A stretch of 48,334 nucleotides of DNA from assembly GCA_902616905.1 (NCBI GenBank), contig CACMUP010000011.1, forward strand, positions 1-48,334, read 5' to 3'. Position 1 is the stretch's first letter. Every line of letters begins with the position of its first letter. Below the pieces are notes generated by a model. It ran no database searches and was not told the DNA's origin. It saw nothing but the letters and a program-made list of their open reading frames with translations. Made by a program: the position numbers and the translations under genes. Below, in pieces: positions 1 to 9,623 of this stretch. The stretch is from an uncultured Bacteroidota bacterium. Its GTDB lineage: Bacteria; Bacteroidota; Bacteroidia; Flavobacteriales; Flavobacteriaceae.

Positions 1-1
1 A

Positions 2-3000
2 AACCTATTTGGGGTTCGAGCCGATTTGAAAATTGGAAACACAACTATCTCAGGAGTGTTTTCAGAACAGAGATCTCAATCACAAAATATTGTTACTCAA
101 GGAGGAGGAAGATTACAAGAGTTTAGTTTTTTCGCTTTGGATTATGAGGAAGATAGACATTTTTTTTTAAGTCACTATTTTAGAGATAATTACAATAATT
201 TTTTAGCAAATTATCCTTATATAAACTCACCAATACAAATTACAAGAATAGAGGTTTGGGTTACAAATAGAGGTTATCAGACTCAAAATGTTAGAAACAT
301 ATTAGCAATACAAGACTTAGGTGAAGCAAATCCTGAGAGAACAACTCTTGATGACGATTATCCTCAATTTTTTAATACATCAGTTACAGCAAATCCCCCA
401 AGTAACAATGCAAATAAACTCAATCCAGATGATATTGGTTTTGGGGGTATTTTAAATCAAAAAATACGTGACATAGCGACGGTCAATAGGGGTTTCGAAT
501 CCCTTAGTGTGAGAGAAGGGTTTGACTATGCAGTTTTAGAAAGTGCCAGAAAATTGAAATCACAAGAATATACATTTCATCCTCAATTAGGTTATATTTC
601 TTTAAATCAAAGATTGAGTAATGATGAAGTATTGGGTGTAGCTTTCCAATTTACTTATTTGGGAAAAGTTTATCAAGTAGGTGAGTTTGCTAATGGAGAT
701 ATACCAGGAACATCGATAACACAATCAGCTCAATTTCAAGGGCAACAACAAGTTCAAACTAACAACCTTATTGTAAAGATGTTAAAAAGTAACCTAACAG
801 ACGTTCGTCAACCAGTCTGGAATTTGATGATGAAAAACATATACAACACTGGTGCTTTTCAGTTGTCAGAAGATGATTTCCGTTTAAATATCTTGTATAC
901 AGATCCTTCACCTATCAATTATTTATCTCCTGTTGATAAGTCAATTTGGCCGGAAGATTTGGATGACGAAATATTACTAAACACACTAAAACTTGACCGC
1001 TTAAACGCATATCAAGATTTTGTTTCTTCAGGAGATGGATTTTTTGATTTTTTACCAGGAATTACAATTGATCCGCGTTATGGAAGAATAATTTTCCCAA
1101 TTGTTGAGCCTTTTGGAAAATTTTTATTTGATCTTCTTGACGATTCAAAATCTGCTAAAGAAGATTACAAAATTGATAATAGCTTCAATTTAAATCAGCA
1201 AAAATATGTTTTTAAAGAAATGTATTCGCTTACTAAGGCAGCAGCATTAGAATTTACAGAAAAGAATAAATTTCAGCTTAAAGGGAGATACAAATCAGAA
1301 GGTGGAGATGGAATTAATATTGGAGCTTTTAACATACCAAGAGGTTCTGTAAGGGTAACTGCTGGGGGAAGACTACTCCAAGAAGGACTTGATTATACAG
1401 TGAACTATGAAATTGGTAATGTAAAAATCCTTGACGAAGGACTTAAAGCATCAAACATACCGATTGACATTTCAGTTGAAAACAACTCTTTTTTTAATCA
1501 ACAAAATAAGCGGTTCTCAGGTATAAATATAAATCATAAATTAAGTGATAAGTTTTACATAGGAGGAACCTTGATCAATTTAAGTGAAAATCCACTTACT
1601 CAAAAGGCAAATTATGGAACAGAACCTGTTAATAATACCATGACTGGATTTAGTACAAATTTCTCAACTGAGATACCTTTTCTCTCGCGTTTGATAAACA
1701 AATGGCCTACAATTAAAACTAATATACCATCTCAAATTTCATTTCGAGGTGAGTTAGCTAACATTTCAGCAAATGACCCAAGAAATACACTTTTAAATGG
1801 TGAAACAAATGTTTATATAGATGATTTTGAAGGGGCACAAACTAATATTGATATAAAAGGATTTAATGCCTGGAATCTTTCAAGTGTTCCTATTAATGAG
1901 GTTCAAGGTTATGATTCAAAAGGGATTGAAAGTGGTTATGCTCGCGCTAAACTTGCATGGTACTCTATTGATCAAGTTTTTTATTCCAGGCAACAAACAG
2001 GGATTAATAATGATGACATATCCAGTAATGAAACAAGAAGTATTCTAATAAATGAGCTTTTTCCAGAACAGGACTTAGTTCAAGGTATGATTAGTAGGCT
2101 TCCAACTTTAGATTTGGCATTTTATCCCAAAGAGAAAGGGCCGTATAACAATTCTCCATTAGAGCGATTTCAATTGAATCCGAAAAATAATTGGGCAGGT
2201 ATAACGAGAGCCTTAAATGCAACAAATTTTGAACAATCAAATGTTGAATTTATAGAATTTTGGGTTTTAGATACTTTTTCTGAAAATGAGTCAGATTCAG
2301 AAAATTTAGGAGAATTAGTATTTCATTTAGGAAATATTTCTGAAGATATTTTACGAGACGGAAGAAAACAATTTGAAAATGGATTACCAAGCGACACTGA
2401 ACAAAATCCTACATATGAGACACCTTGGGGAGTTGTTCCTGCTACACAGTCATTAGTTTATGCATTTAATTCTATTGAAACAGATCGACCTCTTCAAGAT
2501 GTTGGATTAGATGGATTAAGTGATGACCAAGAATCCAGGATTTACACCAATGGTCCACAAAATGATCCCGCTGGAGATAATTACCAATATTACCTTCAAG
2601 CGGAGGGAGACATTTTAGAACGTTACAAAAATTACAATGGATTTGAAAATAATACTCCAATTGAGTTTAGCGATAATGATCGCGGAAATACAACCGAGCC
2701 TGATACTGAGGATATAAATAGAGATCAAAGTATGAATACAATTGATAGTTATTTTGAATATCGTGTGCCAATTTTTAAAGGCATGCAAGTAGGAAATCAT
2801 CCATTTATAACAGATGTTAGAGAAAATATCGAAGTAAATGCTCCAAATGGAGATCAATATACAACTAGATGGATTCAGTTTAAAGTTCCAATTCAAAAAT
2901 CATATTACGAGAATACATCATTTAATCCTTATTTTGATGCAATAAATGAGATAAATGATTTAAGATCTATTAGATTCATGAGAATGATTTTAAAAGGGTT

Positions 3001-6000
3001 TGAAGAGAAAGTAGTTTTTAGATTTGGAACTTTGGATCTAGTAAGAGGTGATTGGAGAAGATATAATAAACCATTAAATGAAGAAATTTTAGCTAATCAA
3101 AAAACAACAGTCGATATAAGTACAGTAAACATATTGGAGAATGAAAATAGAATTCCTATTAATTATGTGCTCCCACCTGAAATTCAGAGAGAACAAATAA
3201 ACAATAACAATACTATAATTAGACAAAATGAACAGTCTTTGGCTTTTCGCATTTCAAATTTAAAACCAATGGATTCAAGAGCTATTTTTAAAGCTGTTGA
3301 CTTAGATATGAGACAATATAGTATGCTTAGAATGTTTTTGCATGCTGAATCTTTACCTGGTAAAGAATTGCTTCCTGGTTCTGGCACCAAAGATGAATTT
3401 GATAAAAGAATGGTTGCGTTTATTCGTTTAGGGACAGATTATCAGGATAATTTTTATCAAATTGAAATTCCTTTAAAGCCATCAGAATATTCAGAAAACA
3501 CATCAAATAATTTGTCTGCTGAAGAGGTTTGGATTCCAGAATCTAATTCGTTAGAAATTTCCATTGATTTACTTTCAAGACTTAAAGCAAAAGCTCTTGC
3601 AAAATTAGGTTTGGGAAAGACACTATACTTTGATGAAGAACTTAATTCTATACAAGAATTTACACCAATTAGTAGTCTGCCAGGACAAAAAAAATATAAA
3701 CTTGCAATACAAGGTAATCCTTCGTTGGGTACAATACGAACCCTAATGATAGGTCTTAAAAATCCGTCTATTCAAATAGGAGATGATCTTTCAGGAGAAG
3801 TTTGGTTTAATGAATTACGTATTTCAGGTATAGATAGTCAAGGGGGGTGGGCCGCAATAGGAGCATTAGATGTTAATTGGGCTGATTTTGCTAATTTTTC
3901 TGCAAATGGACGTTATTCTTCTATTGGCTTTGGTACTATTGATCAATCACCAAATCAAAGAACTAGAGAAGAATTATTGCAATATGATTTTGTTTCTAAT
4001 ATAAATCTAGGTCAAATAACACCGTCCAGTTGGGGTCTTCAAATTCCATTTAGTTATTCTAATGGAGAGACTTATATAACACCAAAATATGATCCTTTTT
4101 ACCAGGATCTGAAACTTGATGATAGATTAGATACTTCAGTTCGCACTACACAAAAGGATTCTATAAGAAACCAAGCGATAAATTATACAAACAGGAAAAA
4201 TATAAGTTTTATTGGAGTAAGGAAAAATAAAACTGGAAATGGAAAATCTAGATTTTATAGTCCTGAAAATTTTGATTTTTCATATGCTCATAATGAATTA
4301 GAACACAGAGACTACGAAATTGAAAAACAAGAAGAGATAAATCTTTTACTTGGTGCAAATTATTCTCATTCATTTAATTCAAAGCCTCTAGAGCCATTTA
4401 AAAAAACTAAATATTTTATTAATAATCAATATTGGAGATGGATGCAACAATTAAACTTTAATTTTATACCAACTTCAATCCAAATCTCTACCAATATAAA
4501 TCGAATATTAAATAGTCAAAAATTTAGACAAGTTTATTTGGAAGGGACTGATGCTTCTCTTCAAAGAGGTTTACCAAATCTTCAACAACAAAATTTTTTA
4601 TTTGACTACAATTATGCTATTAGTCATAATTTAACAAGATCACTTAGATTTAATTTTAATGCAGCCACAAGTAGTATTATAAGACAGAAAAATAATATTA
4701 ACTCAATTAATAACAACTTAGTAAATAGCAATTATGAATTTTTATGGAAGGATATTTTAAATATGGGTGAACCAAATAGTCATTTCCAGTCTCTAGCATT
4801 AAATTATAAATTACCGTTTCAAAATATTCCATTTTTAAGTTTTATAGATGCTACCTATAATTACACAGGAAATTTCAACTGGCAGCGTGGTTCAGAAGCT
4901 TTAGCTGGAGTAACTAGTCAAAATGGATTAGTTTTAGGTCAAGTCAATACAATACAGAATAATAATACTAAAACTTTAACAGGAGCATTATCATTCTCAA
5001 AATTATATTCAGTTTTTGGTTTAAAAAACAGTAATAATCGTTTTCAAGCAAAATTAAATTCAATTAAGGAAAAAGATACAACAGCAAGAAAAAACACAAA
5101 CTTCAAAAAAAGTTTAACTAGGTTAGTTAAAATATTAACTACTATCAAGAGAGTTCAGGCTAGCTATAATGAAAATAATGGAACTGTACTTCCAGGATAT
5201 CTCTCAACTGTAGGTTTTGCTGGTGGAATGCGTCCCACATTAGGTTATACTATTGGGAGCCAAGCGGATGTAAGATATGAGGCAGCTAGGCAAGGTTGGT
5301 TAACAGATTTTCCAAATTTTAATCAAATGTTTACCCAGTTGCGGTCAAATAAATTTAAAGCAACAGCTCAAGTAGCCCCTTTAAATGATCTAATTATAGA
5401 GTTCAATGCAGAAAGAGATTTTACAGAGAATAAATTAGAGAATTTTGGTGTAGAAAATCATGAATATATTCCAAAAAATTCAAGTATTCTTGGGAATTTT
5501 GGAATGTCGACAATTTTAATAAAAACAGCATTTAATTTTTCTAAAGATTCAGAAAATTTTAATTTTAAGAAGTTTCGTAATAATAGAATTTTAATTGCTA
5601 AACGACTATCTGAAGAAAGTATTTTTTCAATGTTAGGAATTGATGAAGAAGGATATCCAGCCGGTTTTGGAAAAAATCAACAATCTGTTTTACTTCATTC
5701 TTTTGTTTCTGCATATTCTGGATCAGATCCAAATCAAATAGAATTAAACCCCATAAAAAAAACTCCTTTACCAAATTGGAATCTTAAATATACTGGTCTT
5801 ACTAAGATCAAATCGTTTTCAAAGATTTTTAATCGTTTTTCTTTAAACCATGCATACAGGGCTAGTTATACTCTAAATAATTATCAGACTAACTTTGATT
5901 ATGACCCTGAAATTCCTGATAAAACAGATCAAATGGGGAATTATATTCCTGAAAGATTATTTTCAAATATTAATTTGGTTGAACAATTTAACCCATTGGT

Positions 6001-6451
6001 TCGTTTAGATTTAGAATTTAAAAATTCTATTAAAATATTAGCAGAGCTAAGAAAAGAACGTGCAATTTCTCTAAGCTTAGATAATAATCTAATAACAGAA
6101 TCAAACGGAGATGAGTATGTTATAGGTGTTGGCTATAGAGTTCCTGATGTAAGATTTAGAACTAACTTTGGAGGAAGAAAGGTTGTTTTAAAAGGAGATT
6201 TAAATATAAAAGCAGATATTTCGTATAGAGATAATATTACGTTATTAAGAAATCTTGAATATGATAATAATCAAGTTACAGCAGGTCAACGATTGATTAA
6301 TATTAAAGTAACTGCTGATTATATGCTTACAAAAAATTTAACAGCTTTATTTTTTTATGATCATAATTTTTCAGAATTTGCCATATCTACTGCTTTTCCT
6401 CAAACAAGTATTCGTTCTGGATTTACAATTCGTTATAATTTTGGAAATTAA
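2..6451 (+). CDS. sprA: Gliding motility / T9SS outer-membrane translocon protein SprA (5' truncated by window edge)
   Basis: SprA (Sov in Porphyromonas) is the giant outer-membrane barrel through which type IX secretion clients, including gliding adhesins, leave the cell. The frame is open to the first bases of the window, where it reads LFGVRADLKIGNT ahead of a TTG at 26. That TTG lies inside conserved SprA-like sequence and is not the true start. About 2149 residues are present; characterised SprA proteins are about 2400, so roughly the first 250, with the signal peptide, are missing. The protein is rich in Asn, aromatic residues and alternating beta-strand patterns, with a typical barrel end (TSIRSGFTIRYNFGN). 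A T9SS client with a sorting tail is encoded at 42461. In known Flavobacteriaceae sprA often precedes gcvH and a VanZ-like gene, as it does here. The frame is uninterrupted. Confidence 0.93.
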   Translation, partial: NLFGVRADLKIGNTTISGVFSEQRSQSQNIVTQGGGRLQEFSFFALDYEEDRHFFLSHYFRDNYNNFLANYPYINSPIQITRIEVWVTNRGYQTQNVRNILAIQDLGEANPERTTLDDDYPQFFNTSVTANPPSNNANKLNPDDIGFGGILNQKIRDIATVNRGFESLSVREGFDYAVLESARKLKSQEYTFHPQLGYISLNQRLSNDEVLGVAFQFTYLGKVYQVGEFANGDIPGTSITQSAQFQGQQQVQTNNLIVKMLKSNLTDVRQPVWNLMMKNIYNTGAFQLSEDDFRLNILYTDPSPINYLSPVDKSIWPEDLDDEILLNTLKLDRLNAYQDFVSSGDGFFDFLPGITIDPRYGRIIFPIVEPFGKFLFDLLDDSKSAKEDYKIDNSFNLNQQKYVFKEMYSLTKAAALEFTEKNKFQLKGRYKSEGGDGINIGAFNIPRGSVRVTAGGRLLQEGLDYTVNYEIGNVKILDEGLKASNIPIDISVENNSFFNQQNKRFSGININHKLSDKFYIGGTLINLSENPLTQKANYGTEPVNNTMTGFSTNFSTEIPFLSRLINKWPTIKTNIPSQISFRGELANISANDPRNTLLNGETNVYIDDFEGAQTNIDIKGFNAWNLSSVPINEVQGYDSKGIESGYARAKLAWYSIDQVFYSRQQTGINNDDISSNETRSILINELFPEQDLVQGMISRLPTLDLAFYPKEKGPYNNSPLERFQLNPKNNWAGITRALNATNFEQSNVEFIEFWVLDTFSENESDSENLGELVFHLGNISEDILRDGRKQFENGLPSDTEQNPTYETPWGVVPATQSLVYAFNSIETDRPLQDVGLDGLSDDQESRIYTNGPQNDPAGDNYQYYLQAEGDILERYKNYNGFENNTPIEFSDNDRGNTTEPDTEDINRDQSMNTIDSYFEYRVPIFKGMQVGNHPFITDVRENIEVNAPNGDQYTTRWIQFKVPIQKSYYENTSFNPYFDAINEINDLRSIRFMRMILKGFEEKVVFRFGTLDLVRGDWRRYNKPLNEEILANQKTTVDISTVNILENENRIPINYVLPPEIQREQINNNNTIIRQNEQSLAFRISNLKPMDSRAIFKAVDLDMRQYSMLRMFLHAESLPGKELLPGSGTKDEFDKRMVAFIRLGTDYQDNFYQIEIPLKPSEYSENTSNNLSAEEVWIPESNSLEISIDLLSRLKAKALAKLGLGKTLYFDEELNSIQEFTPISSLPGQKKYKLAIQGNPSLGTIRTLMIGLKNPSIQIGDDLSGEVWFNELRISGIDSQGGWAAIGALDVNWADFANFSANGRYSSIGFGTIDQSPNQRTREELLQYDFVSNINLGQITPSSWGLQIPFSYSNGETYITPKYDPFYQDLKLDDRLDTSVRTTQKDSIRNQAINYTNRKNISFIGVRKNKTGNGKSRFYSPENFDFSYAHNELEHRDYEIEKQEEINLLLGANYSHSFNSKPLEPFKKTKYFINNQYWRWMQQLNFNFIPTSIQISTNINRILNSQKFRQVYLEGTDASLQRGLPNLQQQNFLFDYNYAISHNLTRSLRFNFNAATSSIIRQKNNINSINNNLVNSNYEFLWKDILNMGEPNSHFQSLALNYKLPFQNIPFLSFIDATYNYTGNFNWQRGSEALAGVTSQNGLVLGQVNTIQNNNTKTLTGALSFSKLYSVFGLKNSNNRFQAKLNSIKEKDTTARKNTNFKKSLTRLVKILTTIKRVQASYNENNGTVLPGYLSTVGFAGGMRPTLGYTIGSQADVRYEAARQGWLTDFPNFNQMFTQLRSNKFKATAQVAPLNDLIIEFNAERDFTENKLENFGVENHEYIPKNSSILGNFGMSTILIKTAFNFSKDSENFNFKKFRNNRILIAKRLSEESIFSMLGIDEEGYPAGFGKNQQSVLLHSFVSAYSGSDPNQIELNPIKKTPLPNWNLKYTGLTKIKSFSKIFNRFSLNHAYRASYTLNNYQTNFDYDPEIPDKTDQMGNYIPERLFSNINLVEQFNPLVRLDLEFKNSIKILAELRKERAISLSLDNNLITESNGDEYVIGVGYRVPDVRFRTNFGGRKVVLKGDLNIKADISYRDNITLLRNLEYDNNQVTAGQRLINIKVTADYMLTKNLTALFFYDHNFSEFAISTAFPQTSIRSGFTIRYNFGN

Positions 6452-6478
6452 AAGTCTTTTTTGATAAAGGAATTCTTT

Positions 6479-6486
6479 TACATTTG
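6479..6486 (+). promoter_or_regulatory. Putative -7 box TACATTTG for gcvH
   Basis: The octamer TACATTTG fits the Bacteroidota -7 consensus TAnnTTTG and ends 18 bases before the gcvH ATG. A TTG lies at 6461-6463, only 15 bases upstream, which is shorter than the usual 17-23, so the -33 assignment is weak. Confidence 0.4.
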
Positions 6487-6504
6487 TTTTTATAAATATG
6501 AAAG

Positions 6505-6882
6505 ATGAATATTCCAACAAATTTAAAATATACAAAAGACCATGAATGGATCAAATTCGACGATGATTTAGCAACTATTGGAATTACTGATTTTGCTCAA
6601 GGTGAATTAGGAGACATTGTATACATAGAAATTGAAACTTTAAATGAAAATTTAAATGCAGAAGATGTATTTGGTTCTGTGGAGGCTGTTAAAACAGTTT
6701 CAGACTTATTTATGCCTGTTTCAGGGGAAGTCATTGAGATAAACGAAGTACTTGAAGATAAACCTGAAATTGTAAATGAAGACCCTTATGGATCGGGCTG
6801 GATGGTAAAAGTAAAATGTAATAATCCAATCAAATCAGAAGATCTTTTAGATGCAGAACAATATAAAACTTTGGTTACTTAA
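6505..6882 (+). CDS. gcvH: Glycine cleavage system H protein
   Basis: The H protein carries the aminomethyl intermediate on a lipoyl arm between the P, T and L proteins of the glycine cleavage complex in the cytoplasm. The 125 residues span a complete single GcvH fold. The N-terminus has the family pattern YTKDHEW (residues 9-15). The lipoylation site is K63 in FGSVEAVKTVSD, and the C-terminal DPYGSGWMVKV block is intact. Length matches the family (about 125-130). No P, T or L gene is nearby, which is usual in Bacteroidota, where the H gene stands alone. Its last 32 bases overlap the start of the VanZ-like gene, suggesting cotranscription. The ATG at 6505 is chosen because an upstream ATG at 6498 is out of frame. 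Confidence 0.96.
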   Translation: MNIPTNLKYTKDHEWIKFDDDLATIGITDFAQGELGDIVYIEIETLNENLNAEDVFGSVEAVKTVSDLFMPVSGEVIEINEVLEDKPEIVNEDPYGSGWMVKVKCNNPIKSEDLLDAEQYKTLVT

Positions 6883-7252
6883 CGATAGACTTTTTAAGTT
6901 TTTATCTGTTTTAGCTACTTTAATTGTTATTTATTTTTCTTTAAAAGCACCAAATCCTAATGCAAAAAATTGGTATTTTATTATCGTAAGAGGGGATCTT
7001 TTTCTTCACTTTGTTTGCTATTTTGGTCTTAGTTCAATTTATTTTTATGCATTTCTCAACATTGAAAAAGGCAAATTATATGCCTTTTTGTTATCAATTT
7101 TTGTTGGTGCAATACTTGAAATTTTACAAATCATACCATTCTTTAAACGTTTTTTTGATTTTCAGGATTTGATTGCAAATTTTATTGGTGCAATGGTAGG
7201 TGTTATATCAAATAAATTATTTTCGATTCAAACAAATAATAAGTTGTTTTAA
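6851..7252 (+). CDS. VanZ-like family membrane protein
   Basis: This is a 133-residue inner-membrane protein of the VanZ-like type: four hydrophobic segments (about residues 16-33, 50-67, 73-91 and 108-126). It has the family hallmarks of an Asp/His-containing second helix (GDLFLHFVCYFGLS) and a polar FQDLIANFIGAMVG segment before the last helix. VanZ was named for low-level teicoplanin resistance, but the biochemical role of most family members is unknown and none is inferred here. The ATG at 6851 lies 32 bases inside gcvH; no better in-frame start is visible. tonB follows 40 bases downstream, so gcvH, this gene and tonB look like one transcript ending at the hairpin at 8006-8031. Confidence 0.8.
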   Translation: MQNNIKLWLLNDRLFKFLSVLATLIVIYFSLKAPNPNAKNWYFIIVRGDLFLHFVCYFGLSSIYFYAFLNIEKGKLYAFLLSIFVGAILEILQIIPFFKRFFDFQDLIANFIGAMVGVISNKLFSIQTNNKLF

Positions 7253-7292
7253 TTATAATTTTTGTTAGTTTAGCTAATCAATTTTATGCAAA

Positions 7293-7997
7293 ATGCAGCC
7301 AAAAAAAAGTGAAAAAGTAGATTTAGCAAAAAATAGCAGCCTCTATTTTGTAATAGGGCTTGCTTTTATTTTGTTAGTTTCATGGCAAGCTATTGAGTGG
7401 AAAACATATAAAAAAACTTACGGTTACGAGGCACTCAATGTCGAAGAGGATGATGACGAAGAAATACCAATTACCGAACAAATTAAGACACCACCACCAC
7501 CTCCTCCTCCACCTCCTCCAGCTCCAGAAGTAATTGAGATTGTCGAAGACGAAGAAGAAGTAGAGGAGACAGTAATAGAATCTACTGAGACTGATGAAGA
7601 GGAAATAGTTGAAATAGTTGAGGTAGAGGAAGAAGAAGTTGATATTGACGTACCCTTTGCTGTGATTGAAGACGTTCCTATTTTCCCCGGTTGTGAACGT
7701 GTTAAAAAATCTGAAAGAAGAAATTGCTTTCAGGAAAGAATGAATAAACATATTCGTAAAAACTTTCGTTATCCAGAAATTGCCCAGGAAATGGGTATTC
7801 AAGGACGTGTTTATGTAAACTTCATAATTTCAAAAGATGGAAGTATAACGAACATACGCATGCGTGGGCCAGACAAAAATTTAGAAGCTGAAGCTCAACG
7901 AATTATCGCTAAACTACCAAAAATGACACCTGGAAAACAAAGAGGCCGTCCCGTCCGTGTTCCCTTCAGTATTCCAATAACATTCAGATTACAATAA
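7293..7997 (+). CDS. tonB: Energy transducer TonB
   Basis: TonB couples the inner-membrane proton motive force to TonB-dependent outer-membrane receptors. The 234 residues show a short basic N-terminus and one membrane anchor (about residues 16-35). A periplasmic linker with ten consecutive prolines (67-76) is flanked by long Glu/Asp runs. The C-terminal TonB domain (about 140-234) contains YPEIAQEMGIQGRVYVNFII and ends in a PFSIPITFRLQ strand. Two cysteines (PGCERV and RNCFQ) just before the domain are common in Bacteroidota TonB proteins. No exbB/exbD is in the window. The acidic repeat codons create a long antisense open frame that is not a gene. Confidence 0.93.
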   Translation: MQPKKSEKVDLAKNSSLYFVIGLAFILLVSWQAIEWKTYKKTYGYEALNVEEDDDEEIPITEQIKTPPPPPPPPPPAPEVIEIVEDEEEVEETVIESTETDEEEIVEIVEVEEEEVDIDVPFAVIEDVPIFPGCERVKKSERRNCFQERMNKHIRKNFRYPEIAQEMGIQGRVYVNFIISKDGSITNIRMRGPDKNLEAEAQRIIAKLPKMTPGKQRGRPVRVPFSIPITFRLQ

Positions 7998-8005
7998 TAT
8001 CAAAT

Positions 8006-8031
8006 AAAACCTAACTAATAAGTTGGGTTTT
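8006..8031 (+). terminator. Rho-independent terminator after tonB
   Basis: The stem AAAACCTAACT (8006-8016) pairs with AGTTGGGTTTT (8021-8031) around the loop AATA, with one T-G wobble, and is followed by further T residues (TTATTTTT). It lies 9 bases after the tonB stop and closes the gcvH-vanZ-tonB unit. Confidence 0.8.
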
Positions 8032-8059
8032 TATTTTTGATTACAACTTAAAAAATAGA

Positions 8060-8089
8060 TTGTATAATGGTTTATCTCTATTATCTTTG
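8060..8089 (+). promoter_or_regulatory. Promoter of the heme-copper oxidase cluster
   Basis: TTG at 8060-8062, a 19-base spacer and TATCTTTG at 8082-8089 together match the Bacteroidota promoter (TTG-N17-23-TAnnTTTG). This is the best-spaced promoter found in the window. It lies 21 bases before the ctaB ATG, which also has an AGGAG ribosome site at 8104-8108, a strong Shine-Dalgarno for this phylum. Confidence 0.72.
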
Positions 8090-8110
8090 TTGGCTCAATG
8101 AAGAGGAGTA

Positions 8111-9013
8111 ATGCTGAATAACAAAACCGTTGAATTTTCATTAAATCAAAAAGTTTTGACTGATTTTTTTCAGTTAACAAAATTTAGGTTATCAATATCA
8201 GTGATAGCTTCTTCGATTGCAGGTTATTTTTTAGCTGTAGACCAAATTGACTTTTTTATTTTATTACTTCTTACTGTTGGTGGATTTGCGATGGTAGGTG
8301 CTTCAAATGTGTTTAACCAAATTTTTGAAAAGGATTTAGATAAACTAATGGCGAGGACCAAAAATAGACCATTACCTGATGAGAGAATGCAAACAAAAAC
8401 AGCAATGCTTATTGGAGTGATTTTAACGTTAATAGGTATTTTTTCACTTTATTTAATTAATATTAAAACTGCGTTTTTTGCCAGTGTTTCTACATTCTTG
8501 TATACATGCTTATACACTCCTTTGAAACAAAAAACACCACTTTCAGTGTTTGTTGGTGCCTTTCCTGGAGCAATTCCTTTTATGCTTGGCTGGGTAGCTG
8601 CAACAAATGAATTTGGCATAGAACCAGGGGTACTCTTTATGTTACAATTTTTTTGGCAGTTTCCGCATTTTTGGGCAATAGGTTGGTTAATGCATGATCA
8701 ATACATAAAAGCTGGGTTTAAAATGTTGCCTTCAGGTGAAAAAGATCAAAGTACAGCTTTTCAGATTGTATTCTATACATTTTGGACAATTTTAATTTCT
8801 ATAGTTCCAGCTCTTGAATTTACAGGGAGGTTATATATTTCTAATTATGCTTTAATTTTTGTTTTAATATTTGGGATTATTTTTCTTTATTATGCATTTC
8901 GCTTAATGGTGTTGAAATCAGATTTTGAAGCAAAAATGTTGCTTAGAGTAAGTATAATTTACATAACATGTATACAAATTATTTATGTTTTAGATAAAAT
9001 ATTATTTCAATGA
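8111..9013 (+). CDS. ctaB: Protoheme IX farnesyltransferase (heme O synthase)
   Basis: CtaB/CyoE transfers a farnesyl group to heme B to give heme O, the precursor of heme A for the terminal oxidase. It is a UbiA-family membrane prenyltransferase of 300 residues (family about 280-310). The first Asp-rich prenyl-diphosphate motif is visible as N66-x2-N69-x3-E73-x-D75-x-D77 followed by R82-T83. The second conserved loop is YTPLKQKTPLSVFVGAFPGA, and the FWQFPHFWAIGW heme/prenyl motif follows. About nine hydrophobic helices are present. Its TGA overlaps the ATG of the next gene (ATGA), so it is translationally coupled to subunit III. It is the first gene of the oxidase cluster and has its own promoter. 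Confidence 0.96.
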   Translation: MLNNKTVEFSLNQKVLTDFFQLTKFRLSISVIASSIAGYFLAVDQIDFFILLLLTVGGFAMVGASNVFNQIFEKDLDKLMARTKNRPLPDERMQTKTAMLIGVILTLIGIFSLYLINIKTAFFASVSTFLYTCLYTPLKQKTPLSVFVGAFPGAIPFMLGWVAATNEFGIEPGVLFMLQFFWQFPHFWAIGWLMHDQYIKAGFKMLPSGEKDQSTAFQIVFYTFWTILISIVPALEFTGRLYISNYALIFVLIFGIIFLYYAFRLMVLKSDFEAKMLLRVSIIYITCIQIIYVLDKILFQ

Positions 9014-9588
9014 ATACTAGTGATCCCATAAAAATTAAAAATAACCGAGCAAAAAAAATGATGCTATGGTTTGGAATGATTAGCATGAGTATGACTTTTG
9101 CAGGTTTAACAAGTGCTTATGTGGTAAGTAGTTCAAGAGCAGACTGGATTCAACAGATTGAACTCCCCTTTTCATTTACCATGAGTACCTTTTTAATTGT
9201 AACAAGTAGCGTTACTTTTTATTTAGCTTCAAAAATGTTGAAAAAGAATAAAATTAAAAATACACAAGTCTTACTGATTTCCACTTTAGCATTGGCTTTT
9301 GGATTTGTTTATTTTCAATTTAAAGGATTTAATGGTATTATTGAAAGTGGTTATTACTTTACTGGACCTGAAAGTTCAATAACAACTTCCTATTTATACG
9401 TATTAGTTTTGTTGCATTTAGCTCACCTAGTTGCAGGAATTATTATTGTGTTAATTGTATTTTTTAAAACAATAAGCGGTTCTTATTTTAATGGAGAAAC
9501 ACTTGGATTCGAGTTAGCTTTAACTTTTTGGCATTTTCTTGATATCCTGTGGGTATATTTATTTTTATTCGTTTCATTCTACAATTAA
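9010..9588 (+). CDS. Cytochrome c oxidase subunit III-like protein (short form)
   Basis: This is a heme-copper oxidase subunit III family membrane protein of 192 residues with five hydrophobic helices. Subunit III is a non-catalytic core subunit that stabilises the oxidase. Family features include the helix pattern MMLWFGMISMSMTFAGLTSAY, the LLHLAHLVAGII helix and the terminal ALTFWHFLDILWVYLFLF. It starts with the ATGA overlap on ctaB. The larger paralogue follows after 35 bases. Two tandem subunit III genes after ctaB are common in Flavobacteriaceae. The catalytic subunits I and II are not in this window. Confidence 0.88.
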   Translation: MNTSDPIKIKNNRAKKMMLWFGMISMSMTFAGLTSAYVVSSSRADWIQQIELPFSFTMSTFLIVTSSVTFYLASKMLKKNKIKNTQVLLISTLALAFGFVYFQFKGFNGIIESGYYFTGPESSITTSYLYVLVLLHLAHLVAGIIIVLIVFFKTISGSYFNGETLGFELALTFWHFLDILWVYLFLFVSFYN

Positions 9589-9594
9589 AATTAA

Positions 9595-9602
9595 TAAATT
9601 TG
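9595..9602 (+). promoter_or_regulatory. Putative -7 box TAAATTTG before the second subunit III gene
   Basis: An exact TAnnTTTG octamer lies between the two subunit III genes, 21 bases before the ATG at 9624. No TTG is found 17-23 bases upstream, so this would be a secondary internal promoter at best. Confidence 0.35.
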
Positions 9603-9623
9603 TAAAGGATTTAATTTTTAATT

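Noticed and set aside
26-28. TTG as a start for SprA
   Set aside because: The frame remains open to base 2 and encodes conserved SprA-like sequence before the TTG, so the gene is cut by the window edge.
6461-6486. A full -33/-7 promoter before gcvH
   Set aside because: The TTG-to-TACATTTG spacing is 15 bases, below the normal range, so only the -7 box is reported, with low confidence.
7490-7525. The CCA/CCT run as a repeat or CRISPR-like array
   Set aside because: It encodes the ten-proline stretch of the TonB linker and has no spacers.
7380-7802. A 140-residue antisense open frame across tonB
   Set aside because: It mirrors the Glu/Asp/Pro codon repeats of tonB, giving a low-complexity Asn/Phe/Tyr/Trp product, and it has no promoter or homologous pattern.
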